From: Streptomyces longwoodensis
GTDB taxonomy: Bacteria; Actinomycetota; Actinomycetes; Streptomycetales; Streptomycetaceae
Direction: 5' to 3'
Assembly (NCBI RefSeq): GCF_001514125.1
Contig: NZ_KQ948551.1
Span: 519,291 to 583,290, forward strand
DNA: 64,000 nucleotides
This document shows positions 45,530 to 53,831 of the stretch, piece after piece. A model generated the notes under the pieces. The model was not told the DNA's origin, did no database searches, and saw only the letters and a program-made list of their open reading frames with translations. A program made the position numbers and the translations under genes. Every line of letters starts with the position of its first letter. The first letter of the stretch is position 1.

Positions 45530-46587
45530 GGGCGGTCTCCTTCCTCGGGCTGCTCCTCGGGGCAGCCGCAGGACGTGCGGTGGACGAAGGCGCAGGGCAG
45601 CCGCACGGTCCGGGCCGGCCGTCGCGGGGCGTCGAGGCGTTCGAGCAGGACCCGTACAGCCACGGCGCCGATCTCCCGGCTGGGCTGGGCGATCGCGGTG
45701 AGCCGGGGCGAGAACAGGTCGGCCCAGGCGAAGTCGTCGAAACAGCACAGGGCGAGGTCCTCGGGCACCGACCGACCCCGGTCGCGCAGGGCGCGCAGCG
45801 CGCCGATGGTCATGGCGTTGTTGCCGGTGACCAGGGCCGTCGGCGGGACGGCGAGCGACAGCAGCCCCGCCGTGGCCCGCTGGGCGCCCTCCGACGCGGA
45901 GTCGCCGTGCACCAGCAGCCGCTCGTCGTACGGCAGCCCCGCCGCGGCGAGGCCGAGCCGGTAGCCGGAGATGCGTTCGGCGGTGGTGCTGAGGCCGGGC
46001 AGACCGGCGACCAGGGCGATCCGGCGGTGCCCGCGCTCCGCGAGGTGGGTGACCAGCCGGGACATCGGCTCCGTGTTCTCGGCGCACACCTGGTCGAAGC
46101 GGGGTGCGTCGTCGACCTCCGCCGAAGCTCCTGCCGGCGTGTCCACGGTGCGGTCGAGGAGGACCGCCGGGACGCGGTGGCGGGTCAGGTAGGCCAGCAG
46201 CGCACTCGGCTCGGCGGACGGGGCGACGATCATGCCGTCCACGCGCCGCTCGTGCAGCAGCTGCACCACGGTGCGCTCGTGCTCCGGGTCGTCGTGCGGG
46301 TCGGCGATCAGCAGGCCGTAGCCGTGCTCCAGGGCGCTCGCCTCGACGCCCTGGAGGATCTCCGTGAAGTAGGGATTGCTGATCGCGGACACCGCGAGGC
46401 CGATGGACCGGGTGCGGGCGGTGACCAGGGACCGGGCGAGGGTGTTGGGGGTGTAGCCCAGCACCTCGATGGCGTCGAGGACGGCCTGCCGGGTGTGGGG
46501 GAGGACCGGGCGGGTGTCGTTGAGCACGTGGGACACGGTGGCCACGGACACACCGGCGTGCCGGGCGACGTCGGTCATGGTCGGCAT
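45526..46587 (-). CDS. LacI family transcriptional repressor
   Basis: 353 residues from ATG 46587, with GGGAG 7 bases upstream. The helix-turn-helix is TMTDVARHAGVSVATVSHVL at the N-terminus, followed by the hinge TPNTLARSLVTARTRSIGL and a periplasmic-binding-protein-like sugar domain (ISNPYFTEILQGVE, VDGMIVAPSAEP, CCFDDFAWADLFSPRLTAI). The C-terminus has a CGCPEE ending with two cysteines, typical of a Streptomyces subgroup. It precedes a fructokinase gene by a 4-base overlap and should respond to its sugar or sugar phosphate. The strong palindromes upstream are its likely operator. Confidence 0.92.
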   Translation of the reverse strand: MPTMTDVARHAGVSVATVSHVLNDTRPVLPHTRQAVLDAIEVLGYTPNTLARSLVTARTRSIGLAVSAISNPYFTEILQGVEASALEHGYGLLIADPHDDPEHERTVVQLLHERRVDGMIVAPSAEPSALLAYLTRHRVPAVLLDRTVDTPAGASAEVDDAPRFDQVCAENTEPMSRLVTHLAERGHRRIALVAGLPGLSTTAERISGYRLGLAAAGLPYDERLLVHGDSASEGAQRATAGLLSLAVPPTALVTGNNAMTIGALRALRDRGRSVPEDLALCCFDDFAWADLFSPRLTAIAQPSREIGAVAVRVLLERLDAPRRPARTVRLPCAFVHRTSCGCPEEQPEEGDRP

Positions 46588-46650
46588 GGTGCTCCCACCC
46601 TCTCTGCTCCGTCCCTCCAGCGGGGGGACCGTACCGCATCCCGCATGGGC

Positions 46651-46689
46651 GCGTAAACGCTTACGCAAGCGTTTACGCGAACGCTTACG
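46651..46689. promoter_or_regulatory. LacI-type operator array
   Basis: A 28-base palindrome (46651-46678) has 12-base arms around ACGC. Each arm carries an AAACGCTT/AAGCGTTT half of the LacI-family type. A third half-site, GAACGCTTACG, follows directly at 46679-46689. It lies 64 bases before lacI and 74 bases before the divergent Rieske gene. Confidence 0.88.
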
Positions 46690-46762
46690 TACCCGTCCAC
46701 TATCGTGCCCCAGGTACCGACCTCGGCCCCGCCCCGTGACACCCGTGACCCCTGGAGCCCGC

Positions 46763-47188
46763 ATGTCCGCCCGCCCCTCCGCGACCCGCCGCACCGTCCT
46801 GCGGGGAGCGGCCGTCGCCCCCGTCGCCGGTCTCGGCGCCGCCGCCTGCTCGCCGACCGGCGGGACGACGGCGCGCGCCACCCCGACGGCGCCGGTCGAA
46901 CTGGGGTCGGAGAGCGAGGTCCCGAAGGGCGGGGCCCGGCTCTACCGGGACCACGACGTGGTCGTCAGCCGGTCGGACGACGGCACGCTGAAGGCGTACA
47001 GCTCGATCTGCACGCACGCGGGGTGCGCGATCAACAAGCTCGACGGGACCACCCTGATCTGCCCCTGCCACGGCAGCGAGTTCGACGCCATGACCGGCAG
47101 GGTGCTGCGCGACCCGGCCACCGAGCCCCTGCACGAGCTGCCGGTGAAGGCCGAGCGGGGCACGATCGTGGCGGGCCCGGGAGCCTGA
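46763..47188 (+). CDS. Tat-exported Rieske 2Fe-2S lipoprotein
   Basis: 141 residues with GGAG 6 bases before the ATG. The N-terminus has a twin-arginine signal (SATRRTVLRGAAVAPVAGLG) ending in a lipobox-like AAAC (Cys about residue 29). It is therefore probably folded inside, exported by Tat and lipid-anchored. The Rieske cluster motifs are CTHAGCAI (about residue 82) and CPCHGSEFD (about 99). A small stand-alone Rieske protein should carry electrons for an unknown partner. It is divergent from the LacI gene and shares the operator-containing gap. Confidence 0.9.
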   Translation: MSARPSATRRTVLRGAAVAPVAGLGAAACSPTGGTTARATPTAPVELGSESEVPKGGARLYRDHDVVVSRSDDGTLKAYSSICTHAGCAINKLDGTTLICPCHGSEFDAMTGRVLRDPATEPLHELPVKAERGTIVAGPGA

Positions 47189-47283
47189 AACCCGCACCGC
47201 CGGGGATCCGAGAGCAGCACCTCAGGAGGACGGCCCCGGACACCCGCCACACCCACCGGCCGCACCCCCGCAGCCCCAGCCCG

Positions 47284-48243
47284 TCACTCCCAGTCCCACG
47301 CGATCCCCGGCATCCCCGACCGCACCCGCGGCTCGACCAGGTGGACCGAGTGGTGGCGGCGGCTCAGGGGCAGGTCCTGGCGGCCCCCGCGGGGCGCGGC
47401 CGGCGAGTGCTGGACGAAGCGGTGGCAGCGCACCGGCAGGGCGCGCGCGTCGAAGCGGACCTGGAGGGCGTACTGGCCGCCCGCCGGACCGTGGCCGCGC
47501 ACGTACTCGCGGCAGACGCCCGCCGTGCCGTCCTCGACGGCGTACCGGAAGAGGAAGGTGTCACCGGCGCGCAGCCGGGTGTCGAACAGCAGCTCGGCGA
47601 CGAGGATCCCGGTGGCCGGGTGCAGGCGCACCCGCCCGGTGCGGCAGTTCTCCAGGGCGTGCACGGCCATCCGCTCGGGCGCGCAGCCGGGGTCCCCGTG
47701 GTGGACGGCGACGAAGCGGTCGACGCCGTCGCGGTGCGCGCGCACGATGTGGTGGGACTCCCGGCCGAGCAGTTCGCGGCGGGCCCCGATGCGCACCCGT
47801 TCGTGGTGGCCGAGGGTGTGCAGGCCGCCGTCGAGCGGGGCGCCGAGGTCTCCGAGCAGACGGTGCAGGACCTCCGACGCCTCCTGGACGGAGCGGTAGG
47901 AGCGTGCCGCGGGCCGGCCGGACCCGGTCGCCGGGCCGGTGTCGGCGAGCAGCCGGATCAGTGACTCCTCAGGCAGCTGGAGGATCTCCTCCAGGGCCCG
48001 TACCGCGCGCAGCGACTCGGGGCGCTGCGGGCGCCGGGCACCCTGCTGCCAGTAGCTCAGACTGGTGACGCCCACCCGCACCCCGTGACGCGACAGGTGG
48101 TGCTGGACGCGCTGCAGGGGCAGCCCGCGGGCGGCGATGGCGGCACGCAGCGCGACGTGGAAGGGGCCGCCCCGCAGGGCCGTGTCCAGTTCCGCGGCGG
48201 CGACACCGGCCGCGGCGTCCGCGTGCTGTGTGGCGTGCGGCAT
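47284..48243 (-). CDS. Helix-turn-helix regulator, Streptomyces-type
   Basis: 319 residues. The N-terminal 90 residues look like an XRE-type DNA-binding domain (FHVALRAAIAARGLPLQRVQ, then GVTSLSYWQQGARRPQRPES). The remaining part is a beta-rich region with many His and Arg residues, including VHHGDPGCAPERMAVHALEN and GILVAELLFDTRLRAGDTFLF, with no recognised ligand domain. Similar proteins are common regulators in streptomycetes, targets unknown. It is divergent from uvrC, separated by 266 bases that hold a consensus DnaA box and little else. Confidence 0.75.
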   Translation of the reverse strand: MPHATQHADAAAGVAAAELDTALRGGPFHVALRAAIAARGLPLQRVQHHLSRHGVRVGVTSLSYWQQGARRPQRPESLRAVRALEEILQLPEESLIRLLADTGPATGSGRPAARSYRSVQEASEVLHRLLGDLGAPLDGGLHTLGHHERVRIGARRELLGRESHHIVRAHRDGVDRFVAVHHGDPGCAPERMAVHALENCRTGRVRLHPATGILVAELLFDTRLRAGDTFLFRYAVEDGTAGVCREYVRGHGPAGGQYALQVRFDARALPVRCHRFVQHSPAAPRGGRQDLPLSRRHHSVHLVEPRVRSGMPGIAWDWE

Positions 48244-48459
48244 GGCAGGGGCCCTCTTCTCTGTGAAAGCTCACAACGGCTGGTCAGACCGTCGCGCGTC
48301 AGTGCTCGGGGCCTCCCCGTGGACGCCGGGCCTCGTCGCGCTCCCTGCGGCGTCGTGCACGGCCCCGAGTTCCTCCGCATTGAAGCGTGTCGGCCCACAC
48401 CCGACAACACCCGCGACGGGGCTTCGGCGCGCGGATGGCCGACTCGGGACCCCGGACCG

Positions 48460-48468
48460 TTGTCCACA
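48460..48468. promoter_or_regulatory. Consensus DnaA box upstream of uvrC
   Basis: TTGTCCACA, the strong Streptomyces DnaA box, 41 bases before the uvrC ATG. A -10-like TAGGGT at 48497-48502 lies 7 bases from the ATG, which fits a leaderless message. The rest of the 48244-48509 gap shows nothing recognised. Confidence 0.6.
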
Positions 48469-48509
48469 GCCACACCGGAGTGTCACCCCACGCCAGTAGG
48501 GTGTGAGAC

Positions 48510-50576
48510 ATGGCCGACCCCTCCAGCTACCGCCCCAGGCCGGGTGAGATCCCGGACTCCCCGGGGGTGTACCGGTTCCGCGACGAGCACCGCCGGGTGA
48601 TCTACGTCGGAAAGGCGAAGAGCCTGCGCCAGCGCCTGGCGAACTACTTCCAGGACCTGGCCGGACTGCACCCGCGCACGCGTTCCATGGTGACCACCGC
48701 GGCGTCCGTGGAGTGGACGGTGGTGTCCACCGAGGTCGAGGCGCTGCAGCTGGAGTACTCCTGGATCAAGGAGTACGACCCCCGGTTCAACGTCAAGTAC
48801 CGCGACGACAAGAGCTACCCGTACCTCGCGGTGACGATGAACGAGGAGTACCCGCGCGTGCAGGTCATGCGCGGACACAAGAAGAAGGGCGTGCGCTACT
48901 TCGGGCCGTACGCGCACGCGTGGGCGATCCGCGACACCGTCGACCTGCTGCTGCGCGTCTTCCCCGTGCGCACCTGCTCCGCGGGCGTCTTCAAGAACGC
49001 CGCCCGCTCCGGCCGGCCCTGTCTGCTCGGCTACATCGGCAAGTGCTCCGCGCCCTGCGTGGGCCGCGTCGACGCCGAGGACCACCGGGAGCTGGCCGAG
49101 GAGTTCTGCGACTTCATGGCCGGCCGCACCGGCACCTACCTGCGCCGTCTGGAGAAGCAGATGGAGCAGGCGGCCGAGGACATGGAGTACGAGCGGGCCG
49201 CGCGGCTGCGCGACGACATCGGGGCCCTGCGCAAGGCCATGGAGAAGAACGCGGTCGTGCTCGCGGACGCGACCGACGCCGACCTGATCGCGGTCGCCGA
49301 GGACGAGCTGGAGGCGGCCGTCCAGATCTTCCACGTGCGCGGCGGACGCGTGCGCGGCCAGCGCGGCTGGGTGACCGACAAGGTCGAGGAGATCACCACG
49401 GGCGCCCTCGTCGAGCACGCCCTGCAGCAGCTCTACGGCGAGGAGACCGGCGACGCCGTCCCCAAGGAGGTGCTGGTCCCCGCGCTGCCCGACCCGCTGG
49501 AGCCGGTGCAGGAGTGGCTGACCGGACGCCGCGGCTCGGCCGTGTCCCTGCGCGTACCCCAGCGCGGCGACAAGCGCGCCCTGATGGAGACCGTCGAGCG
49601 CAACGCCCAGCAGTCCCTCGTCCTGCACAAGACCAAGCGCGCCTCCGACCTCACCACGCGCTCGCGGGCGCTGGAGGAGATCGCCGACGCCCTGGAGCTG
49701 GACGGCGCCCCGCTGCGCATCGAGTGCTACGACATCTCCCACCTCCAGGGCGACGACGTCGTCGCCTCCATGGTCGTCTTCGAGGACGGCCTGGCCCGCA
49801 AGAGCGAGTACCGGCGCTTCCAGATCAAGGGCTTCGAGGGCCAGGACGACGTCCGCTCGATGCACGAGGTGATCAGCCGCCGCTTCCGGCGCTACCTGGC
49901 CGAGAAGGAGCGCACGGGGGAGTGGTCGGACGACGAGCACACCCTCGCCGACGGCGACGCGCCCACGGGTGCCCTGAAGGACGAGGACGGCCGGCCGCGG
50001 AAGTTCGCCTACCCGCCGCAGCTCGTCGTCGTGGACGGCGGGCAGCCGCAGGTCGCGGCGGCCCGGCGGGCGCTGGACGAGCTGGGCATCGACGACATCG
50101 CGGTGTGCGGCCTCGCCAAGCGTCTGGAGGAGGTCTGGGTGCCGGGCGAGGACGACCCGGTCGTGCTGCCCCGCACCAGCGAGGGCCTGTACCTGCTGCA
50201 GCGCGTGCGGGACGAGGCGCACCGCTTCGCGATCACCTACCAGCGCAGCAAGCGCGCCAAGCGGTTCCGGGCCGGCCCGCTGGACGCCGTACCGGGTCTC
50301 GGCGAGACCCGGAAGCAGGCGCTGATCCGGCACTTCGGCTCGGTGAAGAAGCTGCGGGGCGCGACCGTCGAGCAGATCTGCGAGGTCCCGGGCATAGGCC
50401 GCAAGACGGCCGAGACGATCGCCGCGGTCCTCGCCCAGGCGGTCCCGGGCGGCCCCGCCGTGAACACGGCGACCGGAGAGATCATTGAGGACGAGGAACC
50501 CGTGACGACGGCGGGTTCCCCGGGGGAGCCGGTGCGGACCGGCGCCCCGGACGAACGACGGGGGCAGGAGCCATGA
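48510..50576 (+). CDS. uvrC: Excinuclease ABC subunit C
   Basis: 688 residues. It makes both incisions in nucleotide excision repair. Domains in order: GIY-YIG nuclease ([20 protein letters not shown], about 14-33), a Cys-rich region (CSAPCVGRV), a UVR motif that binds UvrB ([20 protein letters not shown]), the RNase-H-like endonuclease domain ([36 protein letters not shown]) and a C-terminal HhH pair ([30 protein letters not shown]). It has no Shine-Dalgarno and no PafBC motif. It overlaps rapZ in ATGA. Confidence 0.97.
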   Translation: MADPSSYRPRPGEIPDSPGVYRFRDEHRRVIYVGKAKSLRQRLANYFQDLAGLHPRTRSMVTTAASVEWTVVSTEVEALQLEYSWIKEYDPRFNVKYRDDKSYPYLAVTMNEEYPRVQVMRGHKKKGVRYFGPYAHAWAIRDTVDLLLRVFPVRTCSAGVFKNAARSGRPCLLGYIGKCSAPCVGRVDAEDHRELAEEFCDFMAGRTGTYLRRLEKQMEQAAEDMEYERAARLRDDIGALRKAMEKNAVVLADATDADLIAVAEDELEAAVQIFHVRGGRVRGQRGWVTDKVEEITTGALVEHALQQLYGEETGDAVPKEVLVPALPDPLEPVQEWLTGRRGSAVSLRVPQRGDKRALMETVERNAQQSLVLHKTKRASDLTTRSRALEEIADALELDGAPLRIECYDISHLQGDDVVASMVVFEDGLARKSEYRRFQIKGFEGQDDVRSMHEVISRRFRRYLAEKERTGEWSDDEHTLADGDAPTGALKDEDGRPRKFAYPPQLVVVDGGQPQVAAARRALDELGIDDIAVCGLAKRLEEVWVPGEDDPVVLPRTSEGLYLLQRVRDEAHRFAITYQRSKRAKRFRAGPLDAVPGLGETRKQALIRHFGSVKKLRGATVEQICEVPGIGRKTAETIAAVLAQAVPGGPAVNTATGEIIEDEEPVTTAGSPGEPVRTGAPDERRGQEP

Positions 50577-51598
50577 CCGAGCACGAGCAGCAGCCCACAG
50601 CACAGCGAGATCCCGCACCCGGCGACGCGGGCGGGCACCCCGTCCCGCGGGGTCAGCATCCCGTCCCGCAGGGCGGGCGTCACGACAACGGAGCACAGGT
50701 GAGCCAGGACAGCACAGGGCCGGGGATCCCCGAAGCGGCCATTCCCGAGCTGGTGATCATCTCCGGCATGTCCGGGGCCGGGCGGTCGACCGCCGCCAAG
50801 TGCCTGGAGGACCTCGGCTGGTTCGTCGTCGACAACCTGCCGCCCGCGCTGATCCCCACCATGGTGGAGCTCGGCGCCCGCTCGCAGGGCAACGTGGCCC
50901 GGATCGCGGTCGTCGTCGACGTCCGCGGCCGGCGCTTCTTCGACAACCTCCGCGAGTCCCTCGCCGACCTGGAGGCCAAGCAGGTCACCCGGCGGATCGT
51001 CTTCCTGGAGTCCTCCGACGAGGCCCTGGTGCGCCGCTTCGAGTCCGTGCGCCGCCCGCACCCCCTCCAGGGCGACGGCCGCATCGTCGACGGCATCGCC
51101 GCCGAGCGCGAGCTGCTGCGCGAGCTGCGCGGCGACGCCGACCTGGTGATCGACACCTCCAGCCTCAACGTGCACGAGCTGCGCGCCAAGATGGACGCCC
51201 AGTTCGCCGGCGAGGAGGAGCCGGAGCTGCGGGCCACCGTCATGTCGTTCGGCTACAAGTACGGCCTGCCGGTCGACGCCGACCTCGTCGTCGACTGCCG
51301 CTTCCTGCCCAACCCGCACTGGGTCCCGGAGCTGCGCCCCTTCACCGGCCTGAACGAGGAGGTCGCGGGTTACGTCTTCAACCAGCCCGGCGCGAAGGAG
51401 TTCCTCGACCGGTACGCCGAACTCCTCCAGCTGATCGCCACGGGCTACCGTCGGGAGGGCAAGCGTTACGTGACCATCGCCGTCGGATGTACGGGCGGCA
51501 AACACCGGTCCGTGGCGATGTCGGAGAAGCTCGCCGCGCGCCTGGCGGCCGAGGGTGTGGAGACGGTGGTAGTGCACCGGGACATGGGACGGGAATGA
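50573..51598 (+). CDS. rapZ: RNase adapter RapZ / nucleotide-binding protein
   Basis: 341 residues from the ATG overlapping the uvrC stop. A GTG at 50699 with GGAG upstream would shorten it by 42 low-complexity residues. The P-loop is [18 protein letters not shown], with Arg where most P-loops have Lys, as in other actinobacterial RapZ. Further signatures are [32 protein letters not shown] and the C-terminal [16 protein letters not shown]. In enteric bacteria RapZ binds small RNAs for GlmS control; in Streptomyces its role is less clear. It lies between uvrC and yvcK. Confidence 0.93.
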   Translation: MTEHEQQPTAQRDPAPGDAGGHPVPRGQHPVPQGGRHDNGAQVSQDSTGPGIPEAAIPELVIISGMSGAGRSTAAKCLEDLGWFVVDNLPPALIPTMVELGARSQGNVARIAVVVDVRGRRFFDNLRESLADLEAKQVTRRIVFLESSDEALVRRFESVRRPHPLQGDGRIVDGIAAERELLRELRGDADLVIDTSSLNVHELRAKMDAQFAGEEEPELRATVMSFGYKYGLPVDADLVVDCRFLPNPHWVPELRPFTGLNEEVAGYVFNQPGAKEFLDRYAELLQLIATGYRREGKRYVTIAVGCTGGKHRSVAMSEKLAARLAAEGVETVVVHRDMGRE

Positions 51599-52662
51599 CA
51601 GGACGTACACCGCGGCTGGGCCGGCTGCGCAGGGCGACGCCCGAGGGACGCGCAGGCCGGCCGGTCGAGGCCCGGGGCGGCAAACCGCGCCGCCGCGGCA
51701 CCCAGCCCAAGGTCGTCGCGCTCGGCGGCGGCATGGGGCTGTCCGCCTCGCTGGCCGCGCTGCGCCGGATCACCGGCGACCTCACGGCCGTCGTCACGGT
51801 GGCCGACGACGGCGGCTCCAGCGGCCGCCTGCGCGACGAGCTGGGCGTGCTGCCCCCCGGCGACCTGCGCAAGGCGCTGGCCGCGCTGTGCGGCGACGAC
51901 GACTGGGGCCAGACCTGGGCCCGGGTCATCCAGCACCGCTTCCAGTCGCAGGGCGAGATCAACGGGCACGCCGTGGGCAACCTGCTGATCGTCGCCCTGT
52001 GGGAGCAGCTCGGCGACCACGTCCAGGCCCTGGACCTGGTCGGCAAGCTGCTCGGCGCGCAGGGCCGCGTCCTGCCGATGTCCGCCGTGCCGCTGGAGCT
52101 CCAGGCCCTGGTCAGGGGCCACGACCCGGCGCGCCCGGACGACGTCGACACGGTCCGGGGACAGGCCACGGTCGCGCTCACCCCGGGCGAGGTGCAGTCC
52201 GTGCACCTGGTGCCGCACGACCCGCCCGCCGTCCCGGAGGCCGTTGCCGCGGTGCTGGACGCCGACTGGGTGGTCCTCGGACCGGGGTCCTGGTTCTCCT
52301 CGGTGATGCCGCACCTGCTGGTGCCGCAGCTGCTGGACGCCCTGATGGAGACCAAGGCACGCCGGGTGCTCGTACTGAACCTCGCGCCGCAGCCGGGAGA
52401 AACCGAAGGGTTCTCCCCGCAGCGTCATTTGGAGGTTTTGGGCCGACACGCCCCTAAACTCGCCCTGGACGTGGTGCTGGCCGACGAGGCCGCCGTGCCC
52501 GACCGCGACTCCCTGGCCGACGCCGCCCAACGGTTCGGAGCCGCGATCGAGCTGGCGCCGGTGGCCCGGCCCGACGGGACTCCGCGGCATGATCCGGAGC
52601 TGTTGGCCGCCGCGTACGACCGTATTTTTCGGATGCATGGAAGGATCGGCCCATGGCGATGA
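51595..52662 (+). CDS. YvcK/CuvA-type gluconeogenesis and cell-shape factor
   Basis: 355 residues, the ATG overlapping the rapZ stop (ATGA). It is a UPF0052/CofD-like Rossmann protein with [19 protein letters not shown] (about 39-57), the [22 protein letters not shown] block and the [17 protein letters not shown] region. YvcK/CuvA binds UDP-sugars and affects growth on gluconeogenic carbon and cell-wall placement in Gram-positive bacteria. The basic 35-residue N-terminus is an actinobacterial extra. Its end overlaps whiA by 10 bases, so rapZ, yvcK and whiA are translated as one unit. Confidence 0.92.
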   Translation: MTGRTPRLGRLRRATPEGRAGRPVEARGGKPRRRGTQPKVVALGGGMGLSASLAALRRITGDLTAVVTVADDGGSSGRLRDELGVLPPGDLRKALAALCGDDDWGQTWARVIQHRFQSQGEINGHAVGNLLIVALWEQLGDHVQALDLVGKLLGAQGRVLPMSAVPLELQALVRGHDPARPDDVDTVRGQATVALTPGEVQSVHLVPHDPPAVPEAVAAVLDADWVVLGPGSWFSSVMPHLLVPQLLDALMETKARRVLVLNLAPQPGETEGFSPQRHLEVLGRHAPKLALDVVLADEAAVPDRDSLADAAQRFGAAIELAPVARPDGTPRHDPELLAAAYDRIFRMHGRIGPWR

Positions 52663-53642
52663 CGGCAGCGGTGAAGGACGAGATCTCCCGGCTCCCCGTC
52701 ACCCGGACCTGCTGCAGGAAGGCGGAGGTCTCCGCCATCCTGCGGTTCGCCGGCGGCCTCCACCTGGTGAGCGGCCGCATCGTGATCGAGGCGGAGCTGG
52801 ACACGGCGATGGCGGCCCGCCGCCTCAAGCGGGACATCCTGGAGATCTTCGGGCACAGCTCGGAACTGATCGTGATGGCCCCGGGCGGCCTGCGGCGCGG
52901 TTCGCGCTACGTGGTGCGCGTGGTCGCCGGCGGCGACCAGCTGGCCCGCCAGACGGGCCTGGTGGACGGCCGGGGGCGCCCGATCCGGGGCCTGCCCCCG
53001 CAGGTGGTCTCGGGGGCCACCTGCGACGCGGAGGCCGCCTGGCGCGGTGCCTTCCTGGCGCACGGCTCGCTGACCGAGCCGGGCCGCTCCTCCTCCCTGG
53101 AGGTGACCTGCCCCGGCCCGGAGGCCGCGCTCGCCCTGGTCGGCGCCGCCCGCCGGCTGTCGATCGCCGCCAAGGCCCGTGAGGTGCGCGGGGTGGACCG
53201 GGTCGTGGTCCGCGACGGCGACGCCATCGGCGCCCTGCTGACCCGGCTCGGTGCCCACGAGTCGGTGCTGGCCTGGGAGGAGCGGCGGATGCGCCGCGAG
53301 GTGCGCGCCACGGCCAACCGTCTCGCCAACTTCGACGACGCCAACCTGCGCCGCTCCGCGCGGGCCGCCGTCGCCGCGGGCGCCCGGGTCCAGCGCGCCC
53401 TGGAGATCCTCGGCGACGAGGTGCCCGAGCACCTCGCGGCCGCGGGCCGGCTGCGCATGGACCACAAGCAGGCCTCGCTGGAGGAGCTGGGCGCGCTCGC
53501 CGACCCGCCGCTGACCAAGGACGCGGTGGCCGGCCGGATCCGCCGGCTGCTGGCGATGGCCGACAAGCGCGCGTCCGACCTCGGCATCCCGGGCACGGAG
53601 GCCAACATCAGCGAGGAACTCGCGGACAACCTCGTCGGCTGA
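52653..53642 (+). CDS. whiA: Sporulation regulator WhiA
   Basis: 329 residues. Its start overlaps the yvcK end, with GGAAGG upstream. The N-terminal 210 residues are a LAGLIDADG-homing-endonuclease-like fold without nuclease residues ([29 protein letters not shown]). The C-terminal part is the WhiA DNA-binding HTH ([27 protein letters not shown]). Together with WhiB it drives sporulation septation genes in Streptomyces and is essential for aerial hyphae to divide. Final gene of the uvrC-rapZ-yvcK-whiA set; a strong stem follows at 53659. Confidence 0.97.
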   Translation: MAMTAAVKDEISRLPVTRTCCRKAEVSAILRFAGGLHLVSGRIVIEAELDTAMAARRLKRDILEIFGHSSELIVMAPGGLRRGSRYVVRVVAGGDQLARQTGLVDGRGRPIRGLPPQVVSGATCDAEAAWRGAFLAHGSLTEPGRSSSLEVTCPGPEAALALVGAARRLSIAAKAREVRGVDRVVVRDGDAIGALLTRLGAHESVLAWEERRMRREVRATANRLANFDDANLRRSARAAVAAGARVQRALEILGDEVPEHLAAAGRLRMDHKQASLEELGALADPPLTKDAVAGRIRRLLAMADKRASDLGIPGTEANISEELADNLVG

Positions 53643-53658
53643 CGTTCCCTCAGCGAAA

Positions 53659-53684
53659 GGGCCGGTCAGGACACGGACCGGCCC
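53659..53684 (+). terminator. Terminator after whiA
   Basis: A perfect 9-base stem GGGCCGGTC/GACCGGCCC around an 8-base loop, 17 bases after the whiA stop. Confidence 0.8.
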
Positions 53685-53831
53685 GACGGCCCGTCAGGCG
53701 CCGGTGCTCATGGCCCGATCGGGCGGGAGCACCGGCGTCCTGTCGTTCTTGAGGCACCCTTGACTCGATCATGCGGTGTCATGAGCCTGGCATGTGTTCG
53801 CTGCTGCGGCGGACCCGTACAAGGGGGGTTC

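Noticed and set aside
48244..48509. PafBC motif or LexA box before uvrC
   Set aside because: Neither pattern is present; only a DnaA box and a -10-like box were seen.
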